Source: an uncultured Ectothiorhodospiraceae bacterium
Lineage (GTDB): Bacteria; Pseudomonadota; Gammaproteobacteria; Nitrococcales; Nitrococcaceae
NCBI GenBank assembly: GCA_913056385.1
Contig: CAJXND010000003.1
Span: 18,690 to 82,689 of the forward strand
DNA: 64,000 nt
Direction of reading: 5' to 3'
In this document: one piece after another, positions 19,901 through 29,927 of the stretch
Position numbering within the stretch: the first letter of the stretch is position 1
Layout of the letters: each line of letters begins with the position of its first letter
Position numbers and translations under genes: made by a program
The notes under the pieces: model-generated
Databases searched by the model: none
Told to the model about the DNA's origin: nothing
What the model saw: only the letters and a program-made list of their open reading frames with translations

Positions 19901-19917
19901 CGTTCAACTACGACTGA
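16900..19917 (+). CDS. tamB: Translocation and assembly module subunit TamB (DUF490)
   Basis: N-terminal TM, long beta-rich AsmA-like protein, C-terminal SYLVTGRPPGQ...LMVRYGVGVFQPQNTLSLRYYLT; follows tamA. Confidence 0.92.
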   Translation: MPGLRSILLTLIFGLALGVAWLISTTDGARWLAARGEAMVPGLAVSVVSGNLWDGMVLADLVWSADDRRMAAERVVLDWRPDCLLRWRICIDRLDVVGVQVDWPAAPVPEEAAEPSPSGHPLDALPDRIRLPDLTLPVDVIVEALQIEQVAIRRGDDAGDPPTLALDSIDLAARLVDNRLTLDHLALAGGPGRARLSGEIVPAGAWPIDLRGSVEPAGALTAGESVRVAGRLNGEAGDLRFSGDLSGARTARFDVDLRLLGPSRQVTASIESGQGRLAFDVRLNDTLQLDGNLQAPSLAAFWPGLSGRLEGRFEVSGKPLRPSVTGTLSAESVAYQGLALAQADFDADWSAQRGGEIDLRLRGLVREDTRLGDLHLSLRGEPARHRVVVEASDGPLAARMVAHGAMDAAAGTWAGAITEATFTAASRRWRMTGEPMLDVSPGRVRLAGHCWRWQDVRVCAEPLLADRDRARARLRLARMPLALLEPYLPEGFALPGDVTGTAAFDWQRDTGPSARVTLVSADGRIEVPQDGGDGTLSLNYDRIVVDADLRPDQANLRLGLASPAIGTGGVVVQTDPADPTRPLDGIVWLDGVPLAPLAATLPQLRRIRGLLQARGELHGTLADPVFRGSLRVADGELLPTALVTPLEAINLTARIDGRVVTLEGGFRAGDGEASVDGRLDWRQAAPRGRIDLTGEDLAIDVGTLAEIKVSPDMGLEMTPETLRLTGEVRVPAGELRLDQRAPGAVRVSADTVLVDTAGEPLASAEAQAGGRTLESDLRVVLGDAVTFSAQGATGRLGGELRLRQIGAEGAEGEGVLNILDASYEAYGQSLSIRRGRLIFAGPLGRPRLDIEAVRASADILAGVRVTGPADDPQVRLFSSPTMPQASILSYLVTGRPPGQGTPSEEALLSRAALSLGVFGGGRLGSAIAEELGVEDFQLEATGQGDEAQVAVSGYLAPNLMVRYGVGVFQPQNTLSLRYYLTGQLYLEAVSGAENALDLFYSFNYD

Positions 19918-21215
19918 TCGCCGCGCTGGCCCCCGTTGCCACGACCACCACCACTGCCCCGGCGTCCGCCGCTGCCACCGCTGCGGCTGCGACTGCCGCC
20001 GCCTCCGCTGCTGCGGCGGTTGTCCATGCGGGCCGCCGGCTTGATGTCCTCGGCGATGAGCTCCGGTGGTGCCATCTCCGAGGGGATCTTCTGGTCGATG
20101 TATTGCTCGATGTCGGGCAGCGAGTAGACGTAGCTCTCGCAGGCGAAGCTGATGGCGTCGCCGGTGGCGCCGGCCCGGGCCGTGCGGCCGATGCGGTGGA
20201 CATAGTCCTCGGCATCCTGGGGCAGGTCGTAGTTGATGACGTGGCTGACCTCGGGGATATGCAGCCCGCGGGCGGCGACATCGGTGGCCACGAGGATCGG
20301 CAGTTCGCCGGCCTGGAACCTGGCGAGGAGCTGCTCGCGCTTGTTCTGCGGGATATCCCCGGAGATGACCGCGGCCTTGATGTCGTTGCCCAGCAGATAG
20401 CCGGTGACCTTGTCCGCGTCGCGCTTGGTGTTCACGAAGATGAGCGTGCGCGTGGGCTCCTGCTGGCGGAGGACGCCCAGCAGCAGGCCGATCTTCTGGT
20501 TGTTCTCGACGTGATAGAGCGTCTGCCGGACCCGGTCGGCGGTGATGGTGTCGGACTCGATCTGCACCGACTCCGGGTCGTTCATGTGCTCGTAGGCAAG
20601 CTCCCTGACACGCTCGGACAGGGTCGCCGAGAACAGCATGTTGAGCCGCTCCTCGGGCGGAGGCATGCGCCGCAGCAGATAGCGGATGTCGGCGATGAAC
20701 CCCATGTCGAACATGCGGTCGGCCTCGTCGAGGATGCAGACCTCGATGTTGTCGAGGCTGAAGACGCGCTGCTTGTAGAAATCGATGATGCGCCCGGGGG
20801 TGCCGATGAGGATGTCGGTGCCCCGCTCGAGGGACTTGCGCTGGCTCTCGTAGCCGGTGCCGCCGTAGATGCAGGCGAAGTCCATGCCCGTGAACCAGCC
20901 CAGCCGCTCGGCATCCTTGTGGATCTGGAGGGCGAGCTCCCGGGTGGGCGCGAGCACGATCGCCCACGGCCCGACCTTCTCGGCGGCCACCGGGTGGGTC
21001 ATCAGCCGGTGCATGCAGGCCAGCAGGAAGGCGGCGGATTTGCCGGTGCCGGTCTGGGCCTGACCGGCGACATCGCGGCCTTTCAGGGCAATGGGCAGGG
21101 CGGCCGCCTGGATCGGCGTGCAGTGCTCGAAGCCCGCCTCCTGCAGTCCGGTGATGAGGGATTCGTGGAGCCCCAGGGACTCGAAACGTGTGTCAGACAG
21201 ATGATTTTGTTCCAT
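19908..21215 (-). CDS. rhlB: DEAD-box ATP-dependent RNA helicase (RhlB-like)
   Basis: AQTGTGKSAAFLL, DEADRMFDMGF, SAT, HRIGRTARAG; Gly/Arg/Ser-rich C-terminal tail; ATG MEQNHLSD at 21215. Confidence 0.9.
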   Translation of the reverse strand: MEQNHLSDTRFESLGLHESLITGLQEAGFEHCTPIQAAALPIALKGRDVAGQAQTGTGKSAAFLLACMHRLMTHPVAAEKVGPWAIVLAPTRELALQIHKDAERLGWFTGMDFACIYGGTGYESQRKSLERGTDILIGTPGRIIDFYKQRVFSLDNIEVCILDEADRMFDMGFIADIRYLLRRMPPPEERLNMLFSATLSERVRELAYEHMNDPESVQIESDTITADRVRQTLYHVENNQKIGLLLGVLRQQEPTRTLIFVNTKRDADKVTGYLLGNDIKAAVISGDIPQNKREQLLARFQAGELPILVATDVAARGLHIPEVSHVINYDLPQDAEDYVHRIGRTARAGATGDAISFACESYVYSLPDIEQYIDQKIPSEMAPPELIAEDIKPAARMDNRRSSGGGGSRSRSGGSGGRRGSGGGRGNGGQRGDQS

Positions 21216-21310
21216 GGCCGCGCAGGATACCGTATCCAAAGGGTTTTTGCCCCTCGCCTGACATCAGCCCAATCCGTACACTAGCGGTACGAATTCACAA
21301 AGGAGCCGAA

Positions 21311-21646
21311 ATGAGCGACGTACAGGACAGCATTCGCGAGCAGGTGGAAGGCAACCCGGTGATTCTCTACATGAAGGGCTCGCCCCAGTTCCCGCAGTGC
21401 GGCTTCTCGATGCGCGCCGCGCAGGCGCTGGCCGGCTGCGGTGTGGAGTTCGCCTACGTCAACGTGCTGGAGGACGAGGGCATCCGCCAGGGCATCAAGG
21501 AATACGGCAACTGGCCGACGATTCCGCAGCTCTACGTCAACGGCGAGTTGCTGGGTGGCTGTGACATCATCATGGAGATGTATGAGTCGGGCGAATTGCA
21601 GCCGGCCGTGCAGTCGGCCGCCGGCAGCGAGTCGGACAACGCCTGA
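21311..21646 (+). CDS. grxD: Monothiol glutaredoxin Grx4/GrxD
   Basis: MKGSPQFPQCGFS CGFS motif, NWPTIPQLYVNGELLGGCDI. Confidence 0.95.
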   Translation: MSDVQDSIREQVEGNPVILYMKGSPQFPQCGFSMRAAQALAGCGVEFAYVNVLEDEGIRQGIKEYGNWPTIPQLYVNGELLGGCDIIMEMYESGELQPAVQSAAGSESDNA

Positions 21647-21672
21647 TCCTGCCCGGCGTCGCGGGGCGGGGC

Positions 21673-22305
21673 CTAGAGCCCGGCCCCGTAGTCGGGATGA
21701 TCGCTCAGCTCATCCCAGCGATTGACGATGGTGCAGAAAAGCTCAGCGGTCTTCTCCGCGTCGTAGATCGCCGAGTGCGCCTCCCGCGCATCCCAGCCAA
21801 GGCCGGCCGCCGCCACGCCCCGCGCGAGCACGGTCTGGCCGAATGCCAGCCCCGACAGCGTGGCCGTGTCGAAGCACGAGAAGGGATGAAAGGGGTTGCG
21901 CTTGATGCCGCTGCGGTTCACCGCCGCGTTCAGGAAACCCAGGTCGAACCACGCATTGTGGCCCACCAGCACCGCGCGGCTGCAGCCCGTGGCGCGGATG
22001 GTCTCTCGTATCGGCCGGAAGATCTGACGCAGGGCCTCGTCCTCGGGGATGGCCATGCGCAGCGGATGATCCGGATCGATGCCGTTGAACTCCAGCGACT
22101 TCGGATCGAGATTGGCGCCCTCGAAGGGCTGGACATGGGTGGTGTGGGTCTCGCCGGTGTAGAGCACCCCCGCCTCGTCCATGTGCACCATCACCGCGGC
22201 GATCTGCAGCATGGCGTCGGTGGCGGCATTGACGCCGCCGGTCTCGATGTCCACCACCACAGGCAGAAAGCCGCGGAAGCGCTGGTTGATGGCGCGGGCG
22301 GTCAT
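21673..22305 (-). CDS. rnt: Ribonuclease T
   Basis: [35 protein letters not shown] exonuclease motifs. Confidence 0.95.
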   Translation of the reverse strand: MTARAINQRFRGFLPVVVDIETGGVNAATDAMLQIAAVMVHMDEAGVLYTGETHTTHVQPFEGANLDPKSLEFNGIDPDHPLRMAIPEDEALRQIFRPIRETIRATGCSRAVLVGHNAWFDLGFLNAAVNRSGIKRNPFHPFSCFDTATLSGLAFGQTVLARGVAAAGLGWDAREAHSAIYDAEKTAELFCTIVNRWDELSDHPDYGAGL

Positions 22306-23360
22306 GGGGCCTCCGGGGCGGCGGTGTCATCGGTCAGCGACCAGTCCGTCTCGCCGCCGGCGCGCAGCGGCACGATATGGGCGTCGCCGTAGGGGAGCGT
22401 CTCCGGTATGCGGCGTGGCCGGCGGGTGAGCGTGATGCGCGCGGCGTTGCGCGGCAGTCCGTAGAAATCGGCGCCGAAGAGGCTTGCGAAGCCCTCCAGC
22501 CGTTCGAGGGCACCGACCTGATCGAAGGCCTCGGCATAGAGCTCGATGGCGAGCGGGGCGCTGAAAATGCCGGCACAGCCGCAGGCGTTCTCCTTGGCAT
22601 GGCGGGCATGCGGCGCGCTGTCGGTGCCGAGGAAGAACCGCGGATGACCCGAGGTGGCGATGTCGATCAGCGCCTCGCGATCACGCTCGCGCTTGAGGAT
22701 CGGCAGGCAGTAGTGATGGGGCCGGACGCCGCCGGCCAGCAGGTCATTGCGGTTCATCAGCAGATGCTGCGGCGTGATGGTGGCGCCCAGCCGCTCGGGT
22801 CCCTGGTGGACGAAATCCACGGCCGCCGCGGTGGTGAGGTGCTCGAGCACCACGCGCAGGTGGCGGTGACGATCGAGCAGCGGTGCCAGGCGCTCCTCGA
22901 GGAAGATCGCCTCGCGATCGAAGATATCCGTATCGGGCCGGGTGACCTCGCCGTGGATGCAGAGCGTGAGATCCTGCTCGGCGATGGCCGCCAGCGCCTC
23001 GTCGCAGCGGGCGATGTCGGTGACGCCGGAGTCGCTATTGGTGGTGGCGCCGGCAGGGTAGAGCTTGACCGCATGGATAAACCCGCTGGCCGCGGCGCGC
23101 TCGATCTCGACGGCGGGGGTGTTGTCGGTGAGATAAAGCGTCATCAGTGGCTCGAACGCGCTGCCCTCGGGCCGTGCGGCGAGTATCCGCTCCCGGTAGG
23201 CCGCGGCCATTTCGGTGGTGGTCACCGGCGGCACGAGGTTGGGCATGATGATCGCCCGGCCGAAACGGGCCGCGCTCCAGTGCACGACATCCTCGAGCAC
23301 AGCGCCGTCGCGGAGGTGAAGGTGCCAGTCGTCGGGTCGGGTCAGCGTCAGCGTGTCCAT
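22302..23360 (-). CDS. pyrC: Dihydroorotase
   Basis: [28 protein letters not shown]-like, [15 protein letters not shown]. Confidence 0.95.
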   Translation of the reverse strand: MDTLTLTRPDDWHLHLRDGAVLEDVVHWSAARFGRAIIMPNLVPPVTTTEMAAAYRERILAARPEGSAFEPLMTLYLTDNTPAVEIERAAASGFIHAVKLYPAGATTNSDSGVTDIARCDEALAAIAEQDLTLCIHGEVTRPDTDIFDREAIFLEERLAPLLDRHRHLRVVLEHLTTAAAVDFVHQGPERLGATITPQHLLMNRNDLLAGGVRPHHYCLPILKRERDREALIDIATSGHPRFFLGTDSAPHARHAKENACGCAGIFSAPLAIELYAEAFDQVGALERLEGFASLFGADFYGLPRNAARITLTRRPRRIPETLPYGDAHIVPLRAGGETDWSLTDDTAAPEAP

Positions 23361-23469
23361 GCCGCCATTGTATCAGGGCCGGCGCCGCACGCCTTGATTC
23401 TCCCCGCTGGCGCGTCGATCATTGCGGCGCATCAGGATCCCGAAATTCGTCAATCCGAGAGTGCACTTC

Positions 23470-24684
23470 ATGAGCGAGATCAAAAAGGTCGTCCTGGCCT
23501 ACTCCGGCGGACTCGATACCTCCGTCATTCTGCAGTGGCTGCGGGACCACTATCACTGCGAGGTGGTGACCTTCACCGCCGACCTGGGTCAGGGTGAGGA
23601 GCTCGAGCCCGCGCGCGCCAAGGCAAAGGATCTGGGCGTCGAGGAGATCTACATCGATGACCTGCGCGAGGAGTTCGTGCGCGACTTCGTCTTCCCGATG
23701 TTCCGCGCCAACGCCATCTACGAGGGCGAATACCTCCTCGGCACCTCGGTTGCCCGGCCACTGATCGCCAAGCGCCAGATCGAGATCGCCCGGGAGACCG
23801 GCGCCGACGCCGTCTGCCATGGCGCCACCGGCAAGGGCAATGACCAGGTCCGCTTCGAGCTCGGTTACTACGGCCTCGAACCGGGGATTCATGTCATCGC
23901 CCCCTGGCGGGAGTGGGATCTGAACTCCCGCGAGCGTCTGCTCGCCTATGCCGAGGAGCGCGGCATCCCCATCGAGGGCAGGAAGGAGGGCGGCGGCTCG
24001 CCGTACTCCATGGACGCCAACCTGCTGCACATCTCCTACGAGGGCGGGGTCCTGGAAGACACCTGGACGCCGGCGGAGGAGGACATGTGGCGCTGGAGCG
24101 TCTCCCCCGAGGCGGCGCCGGATACGCCCACCGAGATCGACCTCGCGTTCCGTGGCGGTGACGCCGTGGCCCTCAACGGCGAGGCCCTGGCGCCCCACGA
24201 CATGCTCTCGCGGCTCAACCAGCTCGGCGGCGACAACGGCATCGGCCGCATCGATATCGTCGAGAACCGCTACGTGGGCATGAAATCCCGGGGCTGCTAC
24301 GAGACGCCCGGCGGCACCATCCTGCTGCGGGCCCACCGAGCCATCGAGTCGATCACGCTCGACCGGGAGTCTGCGCATCTCAAGGACGAGGTCATGCCGC
24401 GCTATGCCGAACTCATCTATAACGGCTACTGGTGGAGCCCGGAGCGTGAGGCGCTGCAGGCGCTGATCGACACGACGCAGACCCGGGTCAACGGCGTGGT
24501 CCGGCTCAAGCTCTACAAGGGCAACGTCATCGTCGTGGGACGCCGCTCCGAGTCGGACAGCCTGTTCGACGACAGCATCGCCACCTTCGAGGACGATGCC
24601 GGCGCCTACGACCAGAAGGATGCCGAGGGCTTCATCAAGCTGAATGCCCTGCGTCTGCGCGTCGCCGCGCGTCGGGGCGAGTAG
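23470..24684 (+). CDS. argG: Argininosuccinate synthase
   Basis: [36 protein letters not shown] at 23470. Confidence 0.97.
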   Translation: MSEIKKVVLAYSGGLDTSVILQWLRDHYHCEVVTFTADLGQGEELEPARAKAKDLGVEEIYIDDLREEFVRDFVFPMFRANAIYEGEYLLGTSVARPLIAKRQIEIARETGADAVCHGATGKGNDQVRFELGYYGLEPGIHVIAPWREWDLNSRERLLAYAEERGIPIEGRKEGGGSPYSMDANLLHISYEGGVLEDTWTPAEEDMWRWSVSPEAAPDTPTEIDLAFRGGDAVALNGEALAPHDMLSRLNQLGGDNGIGRIDIVENRYVGMKSRGCYETPGGTILLRAHRAIESITLDRESAHLKDEVMPRYAELIYNGYWWSPEREALQALIDTTQTRVNGVVRLKLYKGNVIVVGRRSESDSLFDDSIATFEDDAGAYDQKDAEGFIKLNALRLRVAARRGE

Positions 24685-24719
24685 CGGGTCGGCGCGCCCG
24701 CCCGGGGCCGGCGGGGTCG

Positions 24720-24763
24720 TTGACCTGACCGCCGGCAATGGATAAATTGGAATCGTTCCAATT
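24720..24763 (+). promoter_or_regulatory. Predicted sigma70 promoter overlapped by a perfect 19-bp palindrome (putative metalloregulator operator) for the metal ABC transporter
   Basis: TTGACC (24720-24725), 17-bp spacer, TAAATT (24743-24748); palindrome AATTGGAA-TCG-TTCCAATT at 24745-24763. Confidence 0.7.
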
Positions 24764-24791
24764 CGCATTCGCATTCGGATGGAGGGCGCGC

Positions 24792-25793
24792 ATGGGTTTT
24801 CAACGCGGCCGGGCGGTCTGGCTGGCCGCCGCCATGATGCTGGGCATCGGCGCCGGACCGGGACTTTCCATGGCGGCGCCGCCCATGGTGCTCGCCACCA
24901 CCGGCATGATCGGCGATACCGTGGCGAGCCTCGGAGGGGAGTGCATCGATGTCGAGGTGTTGATGGGCCCCGGCGTCGACCCGCATCTGTTCCAGGCCTC
25001 CGCCTCCGACGTGCGTGCCTTTCAGCAGGCGGCGCTGATCGTCTTCAACGGGTATGGGCTGGAGGGGCAGCTCGACAACGTGTTGACCCGCGTCGGTGAG
25101 CGCCGGCCGACGCTGGCACTGGCCGAAGCCGCGTCGGCGGAGGGTCCGCGGGAGCCCATGCGGGGCACGGGCGGCTATTCGGTGGACCCCCATCTGTGGA
25201 TGGATGCAGCCCTCTGGGCCCAGGGGGTGACGCCGCTCGCGGGCATGCTGACCGATATCGCACCGGGCTGTGCGGCGGCCATCAACGACCGGGCCGACAC
25301 ACTGAACCGGCGGCTCCGGGCTCTGGATCAGTGGATCCAGGCGCGCATCGCCAGCATCCCCGAGCCGCAGCGGGTGTTGCTGACTGCCCATGACGCCTTC
25401 CGCTATTACGGCCGCGCCTATGACATCGATGTGCAGGGGATCCAGGGCATCAGCACCAGTGCCGAAGCCAGCGTCGCGGATATCCAGGACACCGCCGCCC
25501 TGATCGCCGAGCGCGGGATCCCGGCCATCTTCGTCGAGACCACCATCAATCCACGCACCGTGCAGGCGGTGGTGGAGGCGGCCCGTGAGCGCTCCGCCGA
25601 GGTATCCATTGGGGGCTCGATCCACGGCGATGCCCTGGGCGAGCCCGGCACGCTGGCGGACAGCCTCATCGGCATGCTGATCCACAACACCGCGGAGATC
25701 ACCCGGGCGCTGGGCGGGACAATGGCACCCCTGCCGGCGGTGCTCGCGCCCTGGCAGGAGTCACTGGATGCGCGGCGGGTGTCTGGCGGTTGA
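24792..25793 (+). CDS. Metal (Mn/Zn/Fe) ABC transporter substrate-binding protein, TroA/ZnuA family
   Basis: Signal peptide, [17 protein letters not shown] metal-ligand His motifs, [17 protein letters not shown] at 24792. Confidence 0.9.
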   Translation: MGFQRGRAVWLAAAMMLGIGAGPGLSMAAPPMVLATTGMIGDTVASLGGECIDVEVLMGPGVDPHLFQASASDVRAFQQAALIVFNGYGLEGQLDNVLTRVGERRPTLALAEAASAEGPREPMRGTGGYSVDPHLWMDAALWAQGVTPLAGMLTDIAPGCAAAINDRADTLNRRLRALDQWIQARIASIPEPQRVLLTAHDAFRYYGRAYDIDVQGIQGISTSAEASVADIQDTAALIAERGIPAIFVETTINPRTVQAVVEAARERSAEVSIGGSIHGDALGEPGTLADSLIGMLIHNTAEITRALGGTMAPLPAVLAPWQESLDARRVSGG

Positions 25794-26602
25794 GCCGCAT
25801 GGACCACGAGCTCGGGCAGCCCCATGAGCCGGATCTCGCCCTGCACGTCGAGGATCTGACGGTCAGCTACGGCGATCGCCCCGCGCTCTGGGATATCGAC
25901 CTGAATATCCCGCCCGGCGTGCTGGCCGGTGTCATCGGCCCCAACGGCGCCGGCAAGAGCACGCTGCTGAAGGCCATCCTCGGACTCGTTCCGCTGTCGG
26001 CGGGTCATGTCCGATTGTTCGGCCATACCTATGCGGAGCAGCGCCGGCGGGTGGGCTATGTGCCGCAGCGCTCCAGCGTGGACTGGGACTTCCCCACCAC
26101 GGCGGTGGATGTGGTCACCATGGGGCTCTACGGCCGCATGGGGTGGTTTCGCTGGCCCGGGCGTCGGGAACGGGACCGGGCCCTGCGCGCGCTGGAGGAG
26201 GTCGGCATGGATGCCCTGGCGGACCGGCAGATCAGCGAGCTCTCCGGCGGTCAGCAGCAGCGGGTGTTCATCGCCCGGGCGCTGGTCCAGCAGCCGGACC
26301 TCCTCCTGCTGGATGAGCCCATGGCCGGTGTCGACGCGACCACCGAGCGCAGCATCATCGACATCCTCGGGCGCCTGCGCCGCGAGGGCCGCACGATTAT
26401 CGTCGTCCACCACGATCTGCAGACCGTGCAGCGCTATTTCGACTGGCTGATCTTTCTCAATGTCCGGGTGATCGCCGCCGGGCCCATCGACTCGGTGTAT
26501 ACCGCCCGCAACCTGCGCCGCACCTACGGCGGCCAGGTCGCGCTGCTCGACGAGGGACGGCAGCGCAACGGAGGACCGGAAGATGCCGGGCCTGCTGGCT
26601 GA
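25790..26602 (+). CDS. Metal ABC transporter ATP-binding protein
   Basis: [34 protein letters not shown] motifs. Confidence 0.92.
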   Translation: MSRMDHELGQPHEPDLALHVEDLTVSYGDRPALWDIDLNIPPGVLAGVIGPNGAGKSTLLKAILGLVPLSAGHVRLFGHTYAEQRRRVGYVPQRSSVDWDFPTTAVDVVTMGLYGRMGWFRWPGRRERDRALRALEEVGMDALADRQISELSGGQQQRVFIARALVQQPDLLLLDEPMAGVDATTERSIIDILGRLRREGRTIIVVHHDLQTVQRYFDWLIFLNVRVIAAGPIDSVYTARNLRRTYGGQVALLDEGRQRNGGPEDAGPAG

Positions 26603-27722
26603 CTACACGCTGCAGAACGTCATGCTGGGGGCCGCGCTGATCGGTGTGATCAGCGGCGTGCTGGGGGCCTTTGCCGTGCTCCGGCGCCAGAGCCTGTTGG
26701 GCGATGCGCTCGCCCACGCGGCGCTGCCCGGTGTCTGTATCGGTTTCATGATGGCCGGTGCGCGGGAGATGGGCAGCATCATGGGGGGGGCGCTGTTCAC
26801 CGGCGTCGCCGCCGCGCTGCTGATGGTCGCCCTGACGCGCAATACGCGGCTCAAGATGGATGCGGCGCTGGCGGCCATGCTCAGCCTCGGCTTTGCCCTG
26901 GGCGTGGTGCTGCTCACCTGGATCCAGCGCCGGGGTGGCGCCTCGCAGGCGGGGCTGGACAGTTTCCTCTTCGGCCAGGCGGCGGCGACCACACGGGCCG
27001 ATCTCTACCCGATGATGATCCTCGCCGGGATCGCCCTGCTGGGCGTGGCACTGCTCTGGAAGCCGCTCAAGCTCATGACCTTCGACCCGGACTTCGCGGC
27101 GGTGACGGGCCTGCCGGTGCAGTGGCTGGAGCGCCTGCTGACCGCCATGATCGCGCTCGCCGTGGTCACCGGCCTGCAGATGGTGGGGGTGGTGTTGATG
27201 ACGGCCATGATCATCGCCCCCGGCGCGGCGGCCCGCCAGTGGTGCGGGAGCCTGCTCGGCATGGTCGTGCTCTCGGCGGTGCTCGGCGCGCTGGCCGGCG
27301 TGGGCGGCGGCCTGGTCAGTGCCCTCGCGCCGGGGCTCTCCACCGGCCCGGTGGTGGTGCTGCTGGCCACGCTAATCGCGCTGCTGTCGCTGCTGCTGGC
27401 GCCGCGTCGGGGGCTGATTCCCGCCTGGTGGCGGCGTCGCCATCGCCGCTCGCATACCTCCACCGATCGCATCCTGCAGACGCTCTACGAACTCGCCCGG
27501 GAACATGGTGACTGGCGCTATCGGGTGGAGCAGGGCGCGGTGGATGCCTACCACGGCATGATCACCGAGCCGCAGCTCAGCACCCTGGCCGATCGCGGGC
27601 TGGTGGTGCCGGCCCAGCATATGCCGGATGAAGGCCGCCACTGGCAGCTCACCGAGACCGGTGTGGCCCATGCCGCGGAGTACGCGCAACGCCGTCGGCG
27701 GCGTTTCGGGAACGGCGCATGA
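26583..27722 (+). CDS. Metal ABC transporter permease with C-terminal winged-helix-like extension
   Basis: ABC-3 family permease for about 280 aa, then charged region and about 90-aa soluble domain ([22 protein letters not shown]...[19 protein letters not shown]). Confidence 0.88.
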   Translation: MPGLLADYTLQNVMLGAALIGVISGVLGAFAVLRRQSLLGDALAHAALPGVCIGFMMAGAREMGSIMGGALFTGVAAALLMVALTRNTRLKMDAALAAMLSLGFALGVVLLTWIQRRGGASQAGLDSFLFGQAAATTRADLYPMMILAGIALLGVALLWKPLKLMTFDPDFAAVTGLPVQWLERLLTAMIALAVVTGLQMVGVVLMTAMIIAPGAAARQWCGSLLGMVVLSAVLGALAGVGGGLVSALAPGLSTGPVVVLLATLIALLSLLLAPRRGLIPAWWRRRHRRSHTSTDRILQTLYELAREHGDWRYRVEQGAVDAYHGMITEPQLSTLADRGLVVPAQHMPDEGRHWQLTETGVAHAAEYAQRRRRRFGNGA

Positions 27723-28618
27723 CCGGGCTCGCCGATCCCACGGTGGCCATCCTGCTCACCGGCATGCTGGTGGGCGTGAGCGCATCGCTGCTCGGCAGTT
27801 TCCTTGTCCTGCGCGGCAACAGCATGCTGGCCGATGCCATCAGTCACTCGATTCTCTTCGGCATCGCCCTGGCCTGGCTGCTCACCGGGCAGACCAGCGG
27901 GCCGGTGCAGATCGCCGGCGCCGCGCTGAGCGGCGTGCTCGCCGTCTACCTGATCGAGACGCTGACGCGCACCCGACGGCTGCGGGATGATGCGGCCATC
28001 GGGCTGGTCTTCCCGGCGCTGTTCAGTGCCGGGGTCATTCTGATCAATGTCTTCGCCCGGGATGTCCACCTCGACGAACACACGGTGTTGCTCGGCGAGA
28101 TCGGTTTCGTCTGGCTCGACACGGTCACGCTCGGCGGCATCGAGGTGCCCCGCGCCATGCTCGCGATGGCGGTGATGCTGGTGCTGGACGCCGCCTTCGT
28201 ACTGGCCTTCTACAAGGCACTCAAACTGGCCACCTTCGATCCGGATCTGGCGCGGGCCCTCGGCCTCGCCCCCGGGCTCATCTTCTATGTGCATCTCTCG
28301 CTCCTGAGCGGCACCGCGGTGGCGGCGTTCGATGCGGTGGGCGTGGTGCTGTTCATCACCTTCGTGGTGGTCCCCCCGGCCACCGCCTACCTGCTCACCC
28401 GCCGCCTCTCCAGCATGATCGTGCTGGCCATGATCCTCGCGGCGGCGAGTGCGCCGCTGGGTTATGCGGTGGCGTTCTGGCTGGATGTCTCCATCGGGGG
28501 CGCGATGGCGCTCGCCACCGGGCCTTTCCTGTTGCTCGCCTACGGCTGGCGTCGCTGGCGGGCCTGGCAGCAGGCACGCGCCGCGGGCGGGCTTCAGTCG
28601 CCGTCCGCCTCGGCGTAG
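27719..28618 (+). CDS. Metal ABC transporter permease (second subunit)
   Basis: ABC-3 family; ATGA overlap with upstream permease. Confidence 0.9.
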   Translation: MTGLADPTVAILLTGMLVGVSASLLGSFLVLRGNSMLADAISHSILFGIALAWLLTGQTSGPVQIAGAALSGVLAVYLIETLTRTRRLRDDAAIGLVFPALFSAGVILINVFARDVHLDEHTVLLGEIGFVWLDTVTLGGIEVPRAMLAMAVMLVLDAAFVLAFYKALKLATFDPDLARALGLAPGLIFYVHLSLLSGTAVAAFDAVGVVLFITFVVVPPATAYLLTRRLSSMIVLAMILAAASAPLGYAVAFWLDVSIGGAMALATGPFLLLAYGWRRWRAWQQARAAGGLQSPSASA

Positions 28619-29247
28619 CGCGCCTTGTCGGGGAATTCACACAGATCGTAGATCGGGCAGGCACCGCAGCGGGGCTTGCGGGCGGTGCAGATATAGCGTC
28701 CGTGCAGGATCAGCCAGTGGTGGGCGTCCTTGAGAAACGCCTCCGGGATCAGCCGCAGGAGCTTGTCCTCCACGGCGCGTACCGTCTTGCCCCTGGCAAT
28801 CCCGGTGCGGTTGGCGACCCGGAAGATATGCGTGTCCACCGCCATGGTCGGCTCACCGAAGGCGGTGTTGAGGACCACGTTGGCGGTCTTCCGGCCGACC
28901 CCGGGCAGCGCCTCCAGGGCCTTTCGGTCGCGGGGGATCTCGCCGCCGTGCTCCTCCACCAGGGCCCGGCAGGTGGCGATGATGTTCTTCGCCTTGCTGT
29001 TGAAAAGGCCGATGGTGCGGATGTAGTCCCGCAGGCCGTCTTCGCCCAGGGCGAGGATGGCCTCGGGGGTATTGGCGTCGCGGAAGAGCGGGCCGGTGGC
29101 CTTGTTGACGCCGCGGTCGGTGGCCTGGGCGGAGAGGATGACGGCGATCAGCAGTTCGAAGGGTGTCGAGTAGTCGAGCTCGGTGGTGGGATGCGGGTTG
29201 GCCTCGCGCAGCCGCTCGAAGATCGCCTGGCGTTTCTCGCGATTCAT
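28594..29247 (-). CDS. nth: Endonuclease III
   Basis: [40 protein letters not shown]-terminal 4-Cys Fe-S motif [17 protein letters not shown]. Confidence 0.95.
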   Translation of the reverse strand: MNREKRQAIFERLREANPHPTTELDYSTPFELLIAVILSAQATDRGVNKATGPLFRDANTPEAILALGEDGLRDYIRTIGLFNSKAKNIIATCRALVEEHGGEIPRDRKALEALPGVGRKTANVVLNTAFGEPTMAVDTHIFRVANRTGIARGKTVRAVEDKLLRLIPEAFLKDAHHWLILHGRYICTARKPRCGACPIYDLCEFPDKARYAEADGD

Positions 29248-29927
29248 GACGGGCTGTCCGTCCGCCGGCGGCGCCGCGCCCGGGCCCGTTCCAGGGCGGC
29301 GCGGGCCATTGCCCGGCGGGCGTCGCGATCCGGCAGGGTAGGGGATGGGGCCGTGCTCTCGGCGCCGGCGTTGCGCTGGCGGCGGGCGCGGTCGGTGGCA
29401 CGGCGCGCATCCTGCGCCGCCCGGCGGCGGGCCAGGCGCTGGTTGCGCTGCCGGAAGCGCTCGCGGGCGGTGTCGCGGCGCCGCTGCTGCGCATCCTCGG
29501 GCTCCTGCTCGCGGTTGGTGGGCAGCATGTGGATGCAGTCCACCGGACAGGGGGCGAGGCACAGGTCGCAGCCGGTGCACTCCTCGGCGATGACCGTGTG
29601 CATGCGCTTGCGGGCGCCGACGATGGCGTCCACGGGGCAGGCCTGGATGCACTTGGTGCAGCCGATGCAGACCGCCTCGTCGATCCAGGCGACGCGTGGC
29701 GGCCGATATTCTCCGTGGGCAGGGTCAAGGGGCTTGCCAACCCGACCGAGGAGCTGCGCCAGGGCATCGATCCCGGCCTGACCGCCGGGCGGACACTGGT
29801 TGATGTCCGCCTCGTCACGCGCGATGGCCTCGGCATAGGGACGACAGCCGGGATAACCGCATTGCTCGCACTGCGTCTGCGGCAGCAGCGCGTCGATCCG
29901 GTCAACCCGCGTGGCGTAATCACTCAT
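29244..29927 (-). CDS. RnfB-like electron transport protein (stand-alone, no N-terminal membrane anchor; Arg/Ala-rich C-terminal tail)
   Basis: [23 protein letters not shown] cluster motif plus two 4Fe-4S motifs [14 protein letters not shown] and [14 protein letters not shown]. Confidence 0.88.
   Translation of the reverse strand: MSDYATRVDRIDALLPQTQCEQCGYPGCRPYAEAIARDEADINQCPPGGQAGIDALAQLLGRVGKPLDPAHGEYRPPRVAWIDEAVCIGCTKCIQACPVDAIVGARKRMHTVIAEECTGCDLCLAPCPVDCIHMLPTNREQEPEDAQQRRRDTARERFRQRNQRLARRRAAQDARRATDRARRQRNAGAESTAPSPTLPDRDARRAMARAALERARARRRRRTDSPS

Noticed and set aside
21646-21675. GC-rich dyad between grxD and rnt as a bidirectional terminator
   Set aside because: The dyad is imperfect and lacks T tracts on either strand; insufficient evidence.
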